Positions 39,401 through 49,024 of a DNA stretch of 64,000 nt are shown here, in pieces (position 1 is the stretch's first letter; every line of letters begins with the position of its first letter). Source of the stretch: Sarcocystis neurona (lineage: Eukaryota; Apicomplexa; Conoidasida; Eucoccidiorida; Sarcocystidae); the NCBI GenBank assembly GCA_000727475.1, contig KL647288.1, forward strand, positions 5,912,978 to 5,976,977. Reading direction: 5' to 3'. Below the pieces are notes generated by a model, which saw only the letters and a list, made by a program, of their open reading frames with translations, ran no database searches and was not told the origin of the DNA. The position numbers were made by a program, and so were the translations under genes.

Positions 39401-40686
39401 ACAGTCTTCAGTTCTTCCACTTCACACAGAGGCTGCCACGATTGCATGCCCTCGCGCCAGCAGAGAGAGCAGCCGTCAAGCAGACACCGCTCGAAGTAGA
39501 CGCGCAGAACTTCCACAGACAAAGGGCCTACAGGGTAGCTGCCTCCGCAAGCGGTTATGGCTGCAGCGGTTTCTGACAAAGCGTGTCCTGCTGCCCCCTG
39601 CGAGGAGCAGTCTGCCGCTGAAGCTGCTGCTGCGACCCTTTCTTCTCCTCCCCCTTCAATTGCTGCTGCTGCTGCTGGCGACGGGTCGGTCTGATCTGCT
39701 GGTGTTTCTAATGAGAACACGGCCGCGGCGGCTGCGTCAGCAGATCCGCCTGCTGGTGCCGTTTCTCTTGTTGTCCCTGCGGCTGTTCCAGCCGCCGATG
39801 CTGAGGCTCCTGCCGTTGGTGCCGTTTCTAGCGCTATTTCTGTCCCTCTAGCTGCGTCGGCTTCCGGCGTCACGACTGCTGTTCCTGTTGCTGCTGCTGG
39901 TGTCCGGGATGTTGCTGGGGCTACTGCTGAAGCAGAACTGGTACCAGCGATATCTTGCTCCTGTTGTTGCTGCTGCTCCTGTGGCTGCTCCTGTGGCTGC
40001 TCCTGTGGCTGCTGCTGTTGCTGCTGCTGTTGCTGCTGCTGTGTGGAGTGCACCAACACTGCGAGAGCGTCAGCAGTCAAAATGACGTACCACTCCGCTG
40101 CAGTTTTCTCTGTATCTGTTGTGGCTGTATCTGCTACTGTGGTTGCATCTGTTTCTGCGCCTGCAGGTGTTGGGTCCGCCGCTGATTCTCCTCGTGTTGC
40201 TGCTGCTGCTCCTCCGCCTCCTCCTGCCTCTGATCTGACCGCTTTCTGCTCTCTTCCCCTCTGTGCTTCTGTTGCTGCATCTGCTGCCGCCGCTGCCGCC
40301 GCTGCTGTTGCTGCCGCGCACTCTGCTGCTGCTGCTGCTGCCGGCGACTTTGCTGCTGCTGCTGCTGGCCACGGCTCTGCTGCTGCTGCTGCCCGCGGCT
40401 CTGCTGCTGCTGTCTCTGCGTCCCCTTGCGCCGTCGTCTGCTGCGCTGCTGCTGCTGTACGTGGACTTCCCCCTGCTTCGATTTGCGCTCCAGTTTCGAC
40501 GGCAGCGGCCTCGCCAGCAGCAACCGCAGGACTCGCAGCTGCGGGCGCAGAGGTCCCGGAGGCACAGACAACACGAGCAGCAGCTGAAGGAGCAGGAGTA
40601 CCGGCAGGAGCAATGTTCTCGGTTGGAGCAGCTTCTGTCTTTTCTGCGGGGGCAGTGACAGCCCTCTCTTTTGAACCCTCCGCCAT
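27200..40686 (-). CDS. HTATSF1: Tat-SF1/Cus2-like U2 snRNP splicing factor: GYF_2-like domain, RRM1, RRM2 (UHM)
   Basis: This is the homologue of human HTATSF1 and yeast CUS2, nuclear factors that bind U2 snRNP/SF3B1 before spliceosome assembly. Eight exons (minus strand order) are 40686-39145, 38031-37470, 35436-35279, 33282-33086, 31796-31709, 29487-29389, 28490-28437 and 27775-27200; all seven joins are in phase, giving about 1,091 residues. The first ~380 residues are Ala/Gln/Thr-rich. A GYF_2-like module follows at ~384-420 (core PVGPLSVEV, then SLCWREGMQSWQPL), then a VTPEGVAMVYDEVDNDW element before RRM1 as in Tat-SF1. RRM1 spans ~669-756 (IYVSGLPADC; KGDALLSFV). RRM2 spans ~834-915: an acidic helix (YEEGDPFYDELRQELFDEI) and the R-X-F motif R905-Y906-F907 in GRYFDGRQL mark a UHM that binds Trp-containing ligands such as those of SF3B1. 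The tail is Ala-rich. I chose ATG 40686 (MAEGSKERAV) because the longer open frame to 41169 contains no earlier ATG; an upstream exon is possible. Confidence 0.88.
27821..27928. repeat. AT-rich low-complexity tract in Tat-SF1-like intron 7
   Basis: About 108 bp of almost pure A/T (ATAT and TAATATAA patterns) lie about 45 bp upstream (in sense) of the last exon's acceptor at 27776-27777. Confidence 0.85.
30211..30770. repeat. Degenerate ~81-bp minisatellite in Tat-SF1-like intron 5
   Basis: Six or seven diverged units share a GTAGTGCCCTAC-like start (near 30231, 30311, 30411, 30492, 30573, 30689 and 30759), followed by ATGCACTGC and ACTAGTACACTGCCACAG blocks and ending in TATATACATA runs. Spacing varies from ~70 to 115 bp with most near 81. 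Confidence 0.7.
31797..32450 (-). repeat. CTG-sense triplet tract at the 3' end of Tat-SF1-like intron 4
   Basis: On the plus strand this is imperfect CAG/GCA; on the gene's sense (minus) strand it is CTG/TGC and runs directly into the acceptor CTGCAG before exon 5 at 31796. All frames stay largely open, producing spurious Ala, Leu, Ser and Gln frames. It is intron because the exon 4 to exon 5 join is in phase and reproduces the Tat-SF1 RRM linker. Confidence 0.75.
33665..33946. repeat. ~142-bp tandem duplication with nested AT/AC microsatellites in intron 3
   Basis: Two copies each run from CTCTCTCTCTAGA through AT and CA runs to TATTCAACAAATTTTTAGAC (second occurrence offset ~142 bp). The AT tract lengths differ between copies. 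Confidence 0.8.
35437..35960 (-). repeat. CTG-sense triplet tract at the 3' end of Tat-SF1-like intron 2
   Basis: The plus strand shows imperfect CAG repeats; in sense (minus) this is CTG and ends in TGCTGCTCGCAG at the acceptor of exon 3. The phase-1 join of exon 2 (ending DPET) to exon 3 (starting KPKIRLY) across it restores a continuous RRM1. Confidence 0.8.
38032..39144 (-). repeat. Tat-SF1-like intron 1, almost entirely CTG-sense triplets
   Basis: This 1.1-kb intron has imperfect CAG on the plus strand, hence CTG/GCT in the gene's sense strand. The donor is GAT|GTGTGT at 39144 and the acceptor TTGTAG at 38032. Flanking exons are CAG in sense, so repeat orientation flips at both splice junctions. 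An open frame of over 350 codons runs through it on the minus strand and is not a gene. Confidence 0.75.
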
Positions 40687-40765
40687 CGCTATAGCTGTTG
40701 CTGCTCCGGATGTTGCTGCTCTTCTTGTTGTTGCACTTCTGGCTGCCGCTCTTTTCTCCCTGCTA

Positions 40766-40875
40766 GTTGCTGCTGTTGCAGTTGCTGCCGTTGCAGTTGC
40801 TGCTGTTGCAGTTGCTGCTGTTGCAGTTGCTGCTGTTGCAGTTGCTGCTGTTGCAGTTGCTGCTGTTGCAGTTGC
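40766..40875. repeat. 15-bp minisatellite (about 7-8 units)
   Basis: The plus-strand unit TTGCTGCTGTTGCAG is repeated nearly perfectly. It lies just upstream of the chosen ATG at 40686 of the Tat-SF1-like gene, in a frame that would encode Ala/Thr repeats if translation started further upstream. It is therefore 5' UTR or an unannotated N-terminal extension. Confidence 0.85.
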
Positions 40876-41454
40876 TGTTGTCGGTGCTGCTGCAGTGTGC
40901 CTGTTGGTGCTCCTGCCTTGGCTCCTGTCTTCTTGCTGAAACTGCAGCTGCAGCGCCTGGTGTTTTTTCGTCCTGCTGCTTCCTCCTGCTGTTGCCGGTG
41001 ACGCCTGGCGCTGTCGTGTTGCCGCAAGCTGCTTCTGCTGCCAGAGCCGAACTTCTTTTCCCGCGAAGTGTTTCTGCTGATGTGGCCGCTCGTGCCGCCG
41101 TCTCTTCCTACCACCCTCTCTGGCAACTACTTTTGTTTCTCTGGTTGGTTGCTGCTTCTGCGGCGCCACCTTTTCATTGCTGCTTCACGCTCTTGCTACA
41201 CTTTCTTGCTGCTGCTGTCGCTATTCAAGCATCTATCCGCTGCGGTTTCACCTTTCTGCCTCCGCTGGTGCTCCATCCTCTCGTCGGCTGCTCACGCTGC
41301 CGTTCTTGCCGCGTCGCAAGCGAAGTCTGCTGCTATCGCTCGTGTTCGACCAGCGGCAGCTGCATCTGCTGCAGCCGCTGCTGTGTCTCATTCTTCTTCT
41401 TCTGTTCGACGCATGCAACTCTGGAGATTCTTTCTACACGTGTTGATCCAGAAC

Positions 41455-41700
41455 CAGAGCTGCAGCTGTAGCTTCCGTCCCTGCTGCTGCGGCTGTTGTT
41501 CCTGCTGCTGCTGCGGCTGTTGTTCCTGCTGCTGCGGCGGCTGCTGTTCCGGCTGCTGCGGCGGCTGCTGTTCCTGCTGCTGCGGTGGCTGCTGTTCCTG
41601 CTGCTGTGGTGGCTGCTGTTGCTGCTGCTGGGGCTGCTGTGCTGCTGCGGCTGCTGCGTGGCCTGTGCCTGTCGCTGTTGCTGCTGCGACAGCTCCAGGT
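41455..41700. repeat. CTG-rich minisatellite (minus-strand Gln/Pro/Glu potential)
   Basis: Repeated GCTGTTCCTGCTGCTGCGGC-like units (about 24-27 bp). On the minus strand they could encode QQQEQQPP repeats, the exon-like CAG orientation, so an upstream exon of the Tat-SF1-like gene is conceivable. No splice join was found. Confidence 0.6.
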
Positions 41701-44676
41701 GCGGCAGTAGCACTGGCAGACGTCCAGGCGCGGTTTGTTGAGGTTTTCGCGCACCAAATAGAAGGAGCGGCAGCTACAGATGCGGCGAGGGGCGCACAGA
41801 CTGCAGCAACAGAAAGAATAAGATTGCACCAAGAGAAAAACCAGGAAAGCAAGGACCACCGGCAGGAAAGGCAGAGCCAGACATCGCCACTAGCAGCAGA
41901 CACGTGTGAGGAGCGGTAGCAGCAGCAACCGCACCAGTCGAAGCAGCAGAAGACGAGCGGGAGCAGCAAAGAAGTTGCAGCAACAGCAACACACCTGTTC
42001 GAAGAGACGAAATCAACCGTGCGGCACCGGCAGACGAAGGCGACGCAGCTGCACAGAAAAGAAAAGGGCGGTTTGCAGCAGCTATAGCAGCAGTGTTGCG
42101 ACGGCGATGCAGCAGTAGCTGGTCTACTTTGAGATAAGTGGACGCTTCCTGCCTCGCATTTACGAGTCCATGTCACAGGTGGAAGCGGAAATATCTGGAA
42201 GGTGCGTGGAAAGGAAGACACAAGAGGAAAAGGGAGCCGACGGGGAAGCAGTCGGATGTTGCAGAAGCTGAGGAGAACAGGCGACACTCCCTGTGGAAGA
42301 AGAAAAGGCGGGAGAAGGAAGGGTAAGGGAGATGCGTCAGAAGCTGAGCCAAAACGGGAAGCGGAAGACAGCCGCCACGGTGACTGCGAGAAAAAAAAAC
42401 TGCACACAGGCGGGGAGGAAAGATAGTCAGAAGGCCGAGCTAACGCTGACAACGGACACAGAGTCGTGATGAAAACGTAAAGACAAAGGTAAAAGCGACA
42501 AAAAGCGAAAACGTGAGAGAGATGATGCTTCTACGCAAGGAGCAAGTGGTCAGAGCGACCAGACAAAAAGAAGGGGAGTGGGAAGGAGAACGTGGCACAC
42601 ATCGGCGATAATTAACACAGATGGGGCAGCAAAGGGAGACTTGAAGGTACAGAGAGATATGCGCAAATCGTCCGAAGAGATTAATGGAGAGTAGAAAAGA
42701 AGGAGGACAAACCTGTTTCACGTTGTTAGCTCCCTCACATACGCACGGGGGAAATGGAAGAAGAGCCGTCGGCATAAAAAGCAATTTTGTAGGACAAGAG
42801 AAATGCGCACGCTCAAGAACGTGAGTCAATCGGCTTCAGTCTTCCGTCCTTTTTCTCGTAGTGTTCAAATGCCGCGTCTGGGGCGTTGAAATCCCCCTCC
42901 ACCGCAACAGTCGACTGGGGTACTAATTCTTTCCCTTTCCCTGGAAGGCGAAAGAGACGCTCTCTCTCCCGTGTCGACTTAGGAGGAAGGAAAAATGAGG
43001 CGTTAACTTTTCCTGTGTGTCACCAAGTAGACCAGTAACACGCCCTAGAAAAGAATGGAACGTGTGCTGCAATATTCGGCCTTGTAAGAGAGCGCAAAAC
43101 ACCGGAAAGCAGATCTGGGGAGGAAGAGGAATAACAAACAGAGGAACGAACGCAGAGAAAGACGGAAAGACAATAACTTTCCCTTTTTTGCCACGCAGAA
43201 AGCAGACGTAAACGGATAAAAAGAGACACGATAGTATATAGACGTATGGCTGGTGGTCGGTCCGTCGATCGTCGGTGTGGAACACACCATAGATCAGAAT
43301 GATCCACATGCGCCATAGGAAACCACGATTTTCTCGACGGAGCATGTAGACATCTGGATTCTTCCTCTCCTTTTCCTTGAAATACAGCTTTCAATTCTCT
43401 CCTGTTTCCCTAAGGAAGAATGGACGGAAGAATCTTGGTCCGTTCAGCTCGCTTCTGCATTTGCTCGTTGACAATGGCCTGCTGGCGCGGTTCTCGTTCC
43501 TGAGATCCTCCCGCCTCTGTCCCTGTTTGTTGCTCCTTTTCCCATTTTCTCTCCCAAGCAACGCGTGTGTTGTCGTTGTGCGCCTCTTTCCTTACGTGGC
43601 TGTCTTTCTTCGTACGTAACCTGAACTCGCGCAGTTAGTCACGCGGGCGTGCCACTGTTCCATCATGTACAGAAGGTGAAAATCCACAGGGAAAACGGAC
43701 ATCCGGCACTTCATGTATTACTTCCTCTCTTCGTATGCACAGATCGCCCGCTGCGTGTACTAAAACGAATTTCCCCGTACGTACTTGTACGTAGCTCCAC
43801 TTGAAGCAATATGGGTCGGTAGAACTTTGTACACGGCGGGCTCGAATTCGAAAGGATGGAGAGAGATTTCATCTTTCTCTCCCGAGTGAAAGCTGAACAA
43901 AACCTTTTGCAGACGAAGAGACCCATTTGTTCTCCGCGCCGTTCTTTCTTCGGAGATCCTGAGCGGTGAGAACATTTTGTTTCAACGGAGTAGACCCCCA
44001 AACAATGGCTACCTTTCATTCATCTTCGGCTTTCTCGTCTCCTCGGCATTCTTTTTCCTCTTCACGAATGGTCAACATTTCTCGCGAGAGAGATCATCTG
44101 TGATCCAGGCTTAACATGCTGCTTTAACAGTAGGCGATCCTCGTGATTCTGAGAGTCCAACACACTTTTCCGTACAGAGTTGTTAAGACAATTTTGATGA
44201 GGCGGCTTTCTGCAGGTTTCTTTGTCCTTCGCTGGACAAATATATCTACTGAGTTCCACTCCGCTGCCTGTGTACTCCCCTTTCTCCCGGTGCAGATTCC
44301 AGGATTTCTCTCTGCCCTCTTTTCCCCGACTTCAGTTGCTGAACATTTCATTGTTCACTTCTTTCCTTCCTTCTTGTTGCACCGCCGACAGAGTTGCAAT
44401 TTCTATACGTCGTCTTCCCCTCCTTGAAGCAGGAGGAGGAGATACAGGAACAGAGGGGGGAGGACGGAACGCTGCTTCAACCTTTTTCGTCTTTCTTCTT
44501 TGCTTCCCTTTCCCTTTCTATTTTGTTGGCGTTTTTTTTCTTCCGCGTTTTTCCCCCGCCTTTGTTTACCGTCGTCTCCCCTCCCCACGACCTTGTCGCG
44601 GCCTTTTGCCCGTTTTCTCGTAGGGAAACAAGTAGCAAGACACGTCAATCATCAAGCAACGCCAGTGCCAAAGAAA
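41701..44676. other. Gene-poor region, strand-biased purine/pyrimidine composition
   Basis: Upstream of the Tat-SF1-like gene. From ~42,100 to 43,200 the plus strand is purine-rich (AGA, GAA, GGAA), and from ~43,350 to 44,650 it becomes pyrimidine-rich (CTTT, CCTTTC). Open frames here are biased-composition artefacts (Lys/Arg/Glu on one strand, Phe/Leu/Ser on the other) without domains. Confidence 0.4.
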
Positions 44677-45030
44677 TTACAGAAATGCGGCTGCGCCAGT
44701 GGCTGTTCCTGAAGCAGTGGAAACAGGGGACTTCTTTTCTTCCCAGCTCTTCACATCGGCACTAGCCACGCCGTTTCTCCGTCGACGCAACCACGCGCAT
44801 ACACCCGTTAAAATGTAAATACACATTAGTATACGTATACATATGTATATGTACATACATATATATATGCATGTGTATGAGGAGAGAAGCATGTAGAAGC
44901 ACTGCCGGAAGTGCACGGGCCATCGTGTGCTCGTGCAGACCCACGTGTAATCGTTGAGAACTTCTGAAGCACCCTCGACAGCCCTGCTGCTGGAAGCCCT
45001 ACTCCTACGTCTTTTTATCTGTACCTCGGT
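44677..45030 (-). other. Possible exon pair of an unrecognised minus-strand gene
   Basis: Two minus-strand pieces look protein-like: one around 44,870-45,030 (cores QIKRRRSRASSSR and EGASEVLNDYTWVC), and one ending at a stop at 44,677 (core SWEEKKSPVSTASGTATG). They are separated by an AT/CA microsatellite. I could not establish splice sites or join them to the 46176-46676 frame. Weak evidence. Confidence 0.2.
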
Positions 45031-45229
45031 TTCCGTATATAAATATATGTATTCGTCTATTTCATCTGTATCTATATCTGTCGATATAAATGTGCATGTG
45101 TTTAGGTGTGTATATATGGGTACAGGTGTGTCTCGAGAAAGATCAGTAGAGAGATGGACAGATAATTTTACATTTTGTCTCCGTTGTACGAGACTCATTC
45201 TTCTCTAAGTAATGCGTCGAGCACGTGCG

Positions 45230-45600
45230 CCAGCACTGCCAGCCGTGACAGCGGCGACAGCAGCAGCCAAACAACAACAGCAGCAGTAGGGGCAGCAGGA
45301 GCACAGGCGGCCACAGCGGGAGGAGATACAGAGGCAGCAGCAGCGGTAGCTCCACCAGCAGGAGAGCAGTCGTGGCTCAACAGCTGCTGCAGGAGAGCAG
45401 TGCTACCAACGCCAGCAGCAGCAGGAGGCGAGCAGTACTGCCCGCAGCCGCTGCAGAAGAGCAGCTGCTGCTGGAGACCAGCCCCCAGCAGCAGCACCTG
45501 CTGGAAAACAGCACTCGAAGCACCAGCGCAAGCAGGAGAGCAGTTCTAGCAGCAGCAGCAGGAGGAACCAGCCTCCGTCGCAGCGTCAGCAGAGGGAGAA
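45230..45600. repeat. CAG/GCA triplet-rich tract
   Basis: Imperfect plus-strand CAG/GCA repeats open in most frames on both strands. If the neighbouring minus-strand frame at 46176-46676 is a gene, the polarity seen elsewhere would make this intron. Confidence 0.7.
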
Positions 45601-46175
45601 GGTCGCAGGAAAAGACGACATAACCCGCCGCAGGAGTGTAGTACTCGTGGCAGCAGCGCCACTTTCCGCTGGCACTGGGGTTTTCCTTCTGGCGTGGCGA
45701 CAGGGGGCAGCAGCAGTACGAACAGAGAACGAGAAAAAGAAGATCGAGCAACTTAAGTGAAGTATATGGAGACGGAGCAGCTGTCCGCAAGCGCGTGCAT
45801 ATACGTGTGTGTACATATATATGTGCGTACATGAAGAACACGTAGAACACGAGCTCTCTGTATATGGGTCTACGGATGACCGTATATATGTGAATACACA
45901 TACATACAGTCCTATGCATGTAAGTGACGAGATAATTTTATGTGTGCGTACCGCACAGAGTCACGCGTATATCTTGCAGACGTTTTCTCTGACATTGCTG
46001 ACTTCCCGTTTGTCTCTTTAACATTGAATTTGTTTCCCAAAGGCGCCCGCCACCCCCTCACCTGCCGCCGCCTTCTTCTCCCGTCCCAGCTGATGCTGCC
46101 GACGCTATTAGTAAGGCTGCTGCTGCTACTTGTATAGCTGCTGCTGGTGCTGCTCGTGAAGCTGCTGCTGCCGCT

Positions 46176-46676
46176 CTAGAAATTGCCGCTGCTGCTGCGA
46201 ACCTGCTGCTGCTGCTTGAGAAGCTGCTGCTGGTGGAACTGGTGGTGGTGGAGCTGCTGCTGGGGGTGAATCCACTGCTGCAAAGGCTGCTCTGCGGTAA
46301 CAGAGACGCGCTGCTGCTGCCGTGAGGCCCTTGCTGTCGCGGCTGCTCGTGGTTGAAATCGCGCCGAGACAGGCACCGCTGCTGGCGGTGGTTGTTGCTG
46401 CTGCTCCTCCCGGCGGTGCTGCTGCTCCTCCCGGCGGTGCTGCTGCTGCTCCTCCCAGTCAAAGGAACTGCGGTACGAAGTGTCGTCAGGAGAAGGCGTC
46501 CCTCTTCGCATGCTTGCTGTTCGGAGTGCAAATGGGTCCATTGTGCTCTCAGCCACCTCTCGTGTTGTGGACAGCCCACTGCTGTTGCTGCTATACGAGC
46601 GCTGCTGCGTTGTCAGCCACCGCTGACTTTTTGCTGCTGCTGCGTGTCCCGCCGGTGTTGCGGCTGACGGTCTCAT
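46176..46676 (-). CDS. Putative Gln-rich protein, unrecognised
   Basis: This frame starts with an ATG at 46674-46676 and ends with TAG after GNF, 166 residues. The first ~85 residues look like real protein (core STTREVAESTMDPFALRTAS, then RRGTPSPDDTSYRSSFDWEE). They are followed by Gln/Arg/Glu repeats (HRREEQQ units) and a Gln/His/Leu tail. The triplets are CAG in this sense, which matches confirmed exons in the window. Whether it is a complete gene, one exon, or open by chance is unclear; exons further upstream (for example 47560-47790) and downstream (44.7-45.8 kb) are possible. No domain is recognised. Confidence 0.35.
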   Translation of the reverse strand: MRPSAATPAGHAAAAKSQRWLTTQQRSYSSNSSGLSTTREVAESTMDPFALRTASMRRGTPSPDDTSYRSSFDWEEQQQHRREEQQHRREEQQQQPPPAAVPVSARFQPRAAATARASRQQQRVSVTAEQPLQQWIHPQQQLHHHQFHQQQLLKQQQQVRSSSGNF

Positions 46677-47059
46677 GCTGTTGTTGCTGCTGCAGGAGCC
46701 GCTGCCTCTCGCATCACTGCTGCTCTTGCTGTTGCTGCTTCGCGGCTGCAGCGCACGTCAGGACCACGGCAACTGGCTCTTTTCTTTCTCAATATGAATA
46801 CTGCGCAGTCCGACATCACCCAGGATTTAGCTGTTGTACTGCTACCGCGCATGCAGAACGCACCGCCGAAGTGGGGCGGGACTGTACACTGACGTTTTCT
46901 TTCTCTTCTGTTTTGTGTGTATCTTTGTCCTTCTCGTCATTCCTGCTTCTTCTTCGTGCGTTCCCGTCCACGCCTACGCAGTTTGAACTGAGCTGCTGCT
47001 CCTGCTGCTGGTGCACCTGCGGCAGCGACGTGCTTGCACGTGGCCATACTTAGGAACAG

Positions 47060-49024
47060 GAAAGCAGCAGCAGCAGCAGTGAAGCCTGGCGATAGGAGCA
47101 GGCAACAGAGAAGCCGCCTCCCCACCAGACGCTGTAGCGTGTTGTTGGCACGAGCAGCTGATGCAGGGGAGCAGACGCAGCAGCCGTAGCTTCTTCAGCA
47201 ACAGCAGCACCTTCCACAGCAGCAGCAACAGTGCAGCCGCTCCCTATCAACATAAGGGCAGTAGCAATAGCAACGCGCCACGAAGAGCAGCGGCACCACC
47301 CGCAGCAGCAGGACGAGTTGCAACAGGAGCGACAGCAAGTGCAACTGGAGCAGCAGCAGCAGCAGCGACAGCAACTGCAACTGCAGCAGCAGCAGGGACA
47401 GCAACTGCAAATGCAATAGCAGCAGCAGCGACGGCAACTGCAACTGAGGCAGCAGCAGCAGTGACAGCAACTGCAAGTGCAGCAGCAGCAGCGACGGCAA
47501 CTGCAATTGCAGCAGCAGCAGCAGCGACAGCAACTGCATCAGCGTTGCAGGAAGAGCAGCAGCACCGTTTGCAGACGAAGTTTTGCAGCGCGGAAGATGA
47601 CTTGTCTCCCGTGTTGGAAGCCGTCGCTTGGCAGTTGCATTTTCTCTCTCTTGCTTCGCGCTGGCTCTGCAGCTGCGTTGCTGTCTCCGTGTGCGATTGC
47701 CACTTTCGCCGGTGCAATTTCTTCATCAGCGAACAGCAGGAAATGCGACCCGCTTCTTGCTGTTGCTTCTAACTCCCCGCTGCCATGGGGGAGGCAGGCG
47801 GGAACAGCAGCGATCTCGCATGCGGAGAAGCAGCAACGGCGCGGTCTCCTCGCAGGAGTTCCACGCTGCTCAATCTGGCACGGCGGCAGCAGCAGCGGGA
47901 GCGCACGACGCAACAGCAGCAGCAGCAGCAGCACTCGAAGAAACTGCGACAGCAGCAGCAGCAGCAGCAGCGTAGGAGGACGGATCAGGAACAGGAGGAG
48001 GAGGAGCAGCAGCAGTAAGACACGAAGGAAGAGCTGTGCGGCGTCACTCGGTTTCTTCCCCGGCAGCAGCCGACGGGGGGAAAGCAACAGCCGAGGCGGG
48101 AGAAGCAGCAACAGCAGCAAGGACATGTCAGTCAAGTGCTGCAAGACGAGCAGCACACCGGGCTTCTCCTGCGTTCGAGAGTCCGGCAGTCGTCGGGGCG
48201 TCAGCAGCTATTGTGCGACCAGCAGCAGCAGCAGTGGTCGGGGCGTCATCAGCTGTTGTACGAGCAGCAGCAGCAGCACACACTTTTCGTGCCGGAACGG
48301 CATCAGATTTCTCGCCTGGAGCATCAGTCGCGGCGGCAGCGCGGACAGCAGCAGGCAGAGCCACGCCAGCCGCTGCAAGAGCAGCAGCGTCAGCTTTCCG
48401 CTCGGTAGATGCGAACCGAGCAGCTGCGGTAGTAGCGTCAGCAGCGACAGCGGCGCCTGCAGCGCCAAGGGCGTTCTTTGGAGGAGCAGCAGCAACATGC
48501 GGGTTGGCCGATTCGTGGGGTGCCGAAACGCGAACAGCTGCAGCAGTCTTCTTTGCTGCAATACGAGCAACAGCAGTAGCACAGGCAAGGATGTCACGCG
48601 TAAGACTGGCAACGTCAGAAGGAGAACGTACGGAAGCGTTTTACCTGCGGACGAACAAAGACGCATCTTCCACAGCTGCGCCAGCAACGCCACCGGCACC
48701 CGCAGGGACAGTGGGAACCGCAGCAGCAGCAGCGACACGAGCAGCAGCAGCAGCGACACGAGCAGCAGCAGCAGCGACACGAGCAGCAAGAGCAGCAGCC
48801 TCTTGCACTCCAGCATCGTAGCAGGTAGGGAGGTCTGTTTTAGCAGCAGGAACATGTACAGAAGGACTCGCTGTTTTACTGGCGGCTATCGCTGCAGCAG
48901 CAGCAGTCGCGTGGAAATCATCAGCAGCAGCAGCCCTGTACTGAAGAATAGCAGCAGCAGCTGCCCTGTGCTGAAGAGTAGCAGCAGCAGCCGCGTCGTT
49001 TTACAGAGTAGCAGCAGCCGCAGC
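47060..49024. repeat. Triplet-repeat-dominated stretch, coding status undecidable
   Basis: Plus-strand CAG/GCA tracts (47060-47240, 47270-47570, 47880-48280, 48715-49010) are broken by ~200 bp of normal sequence at 47570-47790 that is open on both strands, with plausible residues either way (plus core SAEDDLSPVLEAVAWQLHFL; minus core SHFLLFADEEIAPAKVAIAH). It precedes thiamine pyrophosphokinase and may be its 5' UTR or N-terminal exons, or part of a minus-strand gene. Confidence 0.5.

Noticed and set aside
40043..40939. A 298-codon plus-strand Ala-rich open frame
   Set aside because: It is the antisense of the Tat-SF1-like exon 1 triplets; no domain, no plausible start and no splice context.
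41167..41169. Start of the Tat-SF1-like protein at 41169
   Set aside because: The codon is GTG and the next upstream in-frame codon group reaches a TGA at 41185-41187. The first ATG in frame is at 40686.
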